From assembly GCA_004154925.1 (NCBI GenBank), contig QJNS01000174.1, positions 415 through 64,414 on the forward strand: a DNA stretch of 64,000 nt. The letters run 5' to 3'. Source of the stretch: Monosporascus cannonballus. Lineage: Eukaryota; Ascomycota; Sordariomycetes; Xylariales. Positions 62,643 to 64,000 of the stretch are shown here, piece after piece. Position numbers and translations under genes: made by a program. The stretch's first letter is position 1; each line of letters starts with the position of its first letter. Under the pieces are notes generated by a model. That model was not told where the DNA came from, made no database searches, and saw only the letters and a program-made list of their open reading frames with translations.

Positions 62643-64000
62643 AATCTTTTATCTGCCATGGAAAATAACGCGATAATTATTAAAAGCAGAACTCGCCGAC
62701 TATAAAACGAACCTAAGTTATTAATCGAAAAGATTGCCGATCGGAACTCAACCGACGAACGATCGATTACGGTACGAGAATAAGCGAAAAAGTTTATAAT
62801 GGAACCTTAACGGGCAAAAAATTATGGTCCCCGGAATCCCGAATCACCTTATATATATAATAAAAATATATCCCGATAACCGTTAATTAAACGGTTGGAA
62901 AACGGGCGTAACATAATAAGTACGTCCCGGAATTGAAAGCAAAAAAAGGTTAAACTTTTTAATAATAACCAGATTTTGGAAATTATTCGTTAATAAAATA
63001 AATAATATTTGGAATTATTCCGATAATTAAACGAATACCAAATAATAATATAAGTTAAAAAAGTAAAATTTTATAAGTTAATTACGATATTATTATAAAA
63101 GTTTAAGGGCGATAAACGAATATTACGTTATAATTATCCGATATTTTTCGAACGCATATTAATTAGAAAAAGAAAATTAAATAAAGGTTATTACGGAAAT
63201 TTACGCCAAAAGAATTAGGGAAAAATGCCTTTATTTATATCTAATAGGCCATAAATTATATGGACATTTTTATTATAAACGTTTGGTGATTATATCACGT
63301 TATGTTTAATTACTTTAATTACCAAAAAAACGTTAAAAACAAAATTTTTATCGATTTTTATTAAGAAAAATTATGTAAATTTTAATTTTTTTGATAAGGA
63401 ATATAAGAAATAATTTATGGAATTACGATAATAATTTAATTAATTACCGTTCGATTTTTACGTTAAATAAAGGTTCTTAATTCATAAAATAAAGCTTATA
63501 AATATTTTTAATTCGAAAAATAATCGGAATAATAAATACTTTATTTTCGATTATTTTTATAAATTAATATTAAAATTACGAAATATTTTATTTTAAAAAA
63601 ACATTAAATTAAAATAAATTAATAACATAATAAATAAAGCAAAGCGTTATTAAAACGCCTAGAAAAACGCGAAAGAAAATTAATTATTTTTCGCCAAAGG
63701 TATTAATAAGGATAAACGATTTTATTTTAACGTTTTTAAAAAAAATCTTTAAAATAAATTAAAAACGCCGTATAAGAATAATAAGAACCGTAAGCGTTTT
63801 TATATTCGGAAGGTAAATAATTGCCGATTTAATTTTAATTAAAATAAATTCGTACGATATAATACTTTTAACTTTTATAAGGGCTTATTTAAGTATTATA
63901 ATTATGGGAAGCCAAATTATAAAAGTATAAATTATAAATCCAAAAAGAATATAAAACCCCCGTTATCCCGGCCATACGGAAACAGATTTTTAAAAGCCGT
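62437..64000 (+). mobile_element. LTR retrotransposon A, copy A3, 5' part (runs off the window)
   Basis: 5' LTR at 62437-62642, then internal sequence colinear with A1 from 24,024. A Gag frame can be read from the ATG at 62658 (MENNAIIIKSRTRRL, stop, NEPKLLIEKIADRN and so on). It has far fewer stops than A1, in which that ATG has become ATA. The CCHC knuckle lies at 63894-63935, with Cys and His replaced by Tyr or Asn. This is the best preserved A copy. Confidence 0.88.

Noticed and set aside
22250..64000. Mitochondrial or plasmid origin for the AT-rich block
   Set aside because: The block is continuous with nuclear genes, contains nested LTR elements with TSDs, and shows transition-type damage between repeat copies. 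No mitochondrial genes were seen.

Overview
This window comes from a filamentous ascomycete (Pezizomycotina, probably a Sordariomycete). The genes carry short GT..AG introns of about 57-165 nt with CTAAC-like branch points. ASF1 and RNA14 orthologues are recognisable. The right two thirds shows the CpA-to-TpA erosion typical of repeat-induced point mutation (RIP). No tools were run. Exon limits were worked out by hand, using reading-frame continuity and family knowledge.

Layout. (1) Bases 1 to about 22,250 have ordinary base composition and hold genes. In order: a SAT4/rhodopsin-like seven-helix membrane protein (1096-2500, +); a small possible gene with an in-frame stop (3128-3412, -); a PTR2-type peptide transporter (4281-6861, -); a short-chain dehydrogenase that has lost its catalytic Tyr/Lys motif (9641-10180, +); the histone chaperone ASF1 (11688-12756, -), divergent from the pre-mRNA 3'-end processing factor RNA14 (14158-17543, +) across a 1.4 kb shared promoter region with a large microsatellite; a broken F-box-like gene (18905-19892, -); and an unrecognised gene that ends at the repeat border (20699-22122, +). 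The genes are functionally unrelated and do not form a cluster.

(2) Bases 22,250-64,000 are an AT-rich isochore made of nested, RIP-degraded LTR retrotransposons with no intact long ORF. Two nests can be resolved from LTR pairs and target-site duplications (TSDs). Nest 1: an old Gypsy-like element B (copy B1) was split by element A (copy A1, LTRs 23818-24023 and 38262-38467), which was split by a chromodomain Gypsy element D (29494-36749, 430-bp LTRs, TSD TATAA). Nest 2: a second B copy (B2) was split by an inverted Gypsy element C (45848-60319, TSD AGTAA/AATAA), itself split by an inverted A copy (A2, 47448-54634, TSD TTAAT). B2 was also hit by a 1.5 kb non-autonomous miniature LTR element (60505-62015, TSD GGATT/AGATT) and by a third A copy (A3, from 62437 out of the window). 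A lone A-family LTR lies at 44222-44426. The names A-D are local labels.

(3) One short island inside the AT block, 22,677-22,796, has normal base composition and looks like an orphaned terminal exon. It suggests that the repeat block cut through a gene.

No tRNA, rRNA, CRISPR or viral gene was recognised.
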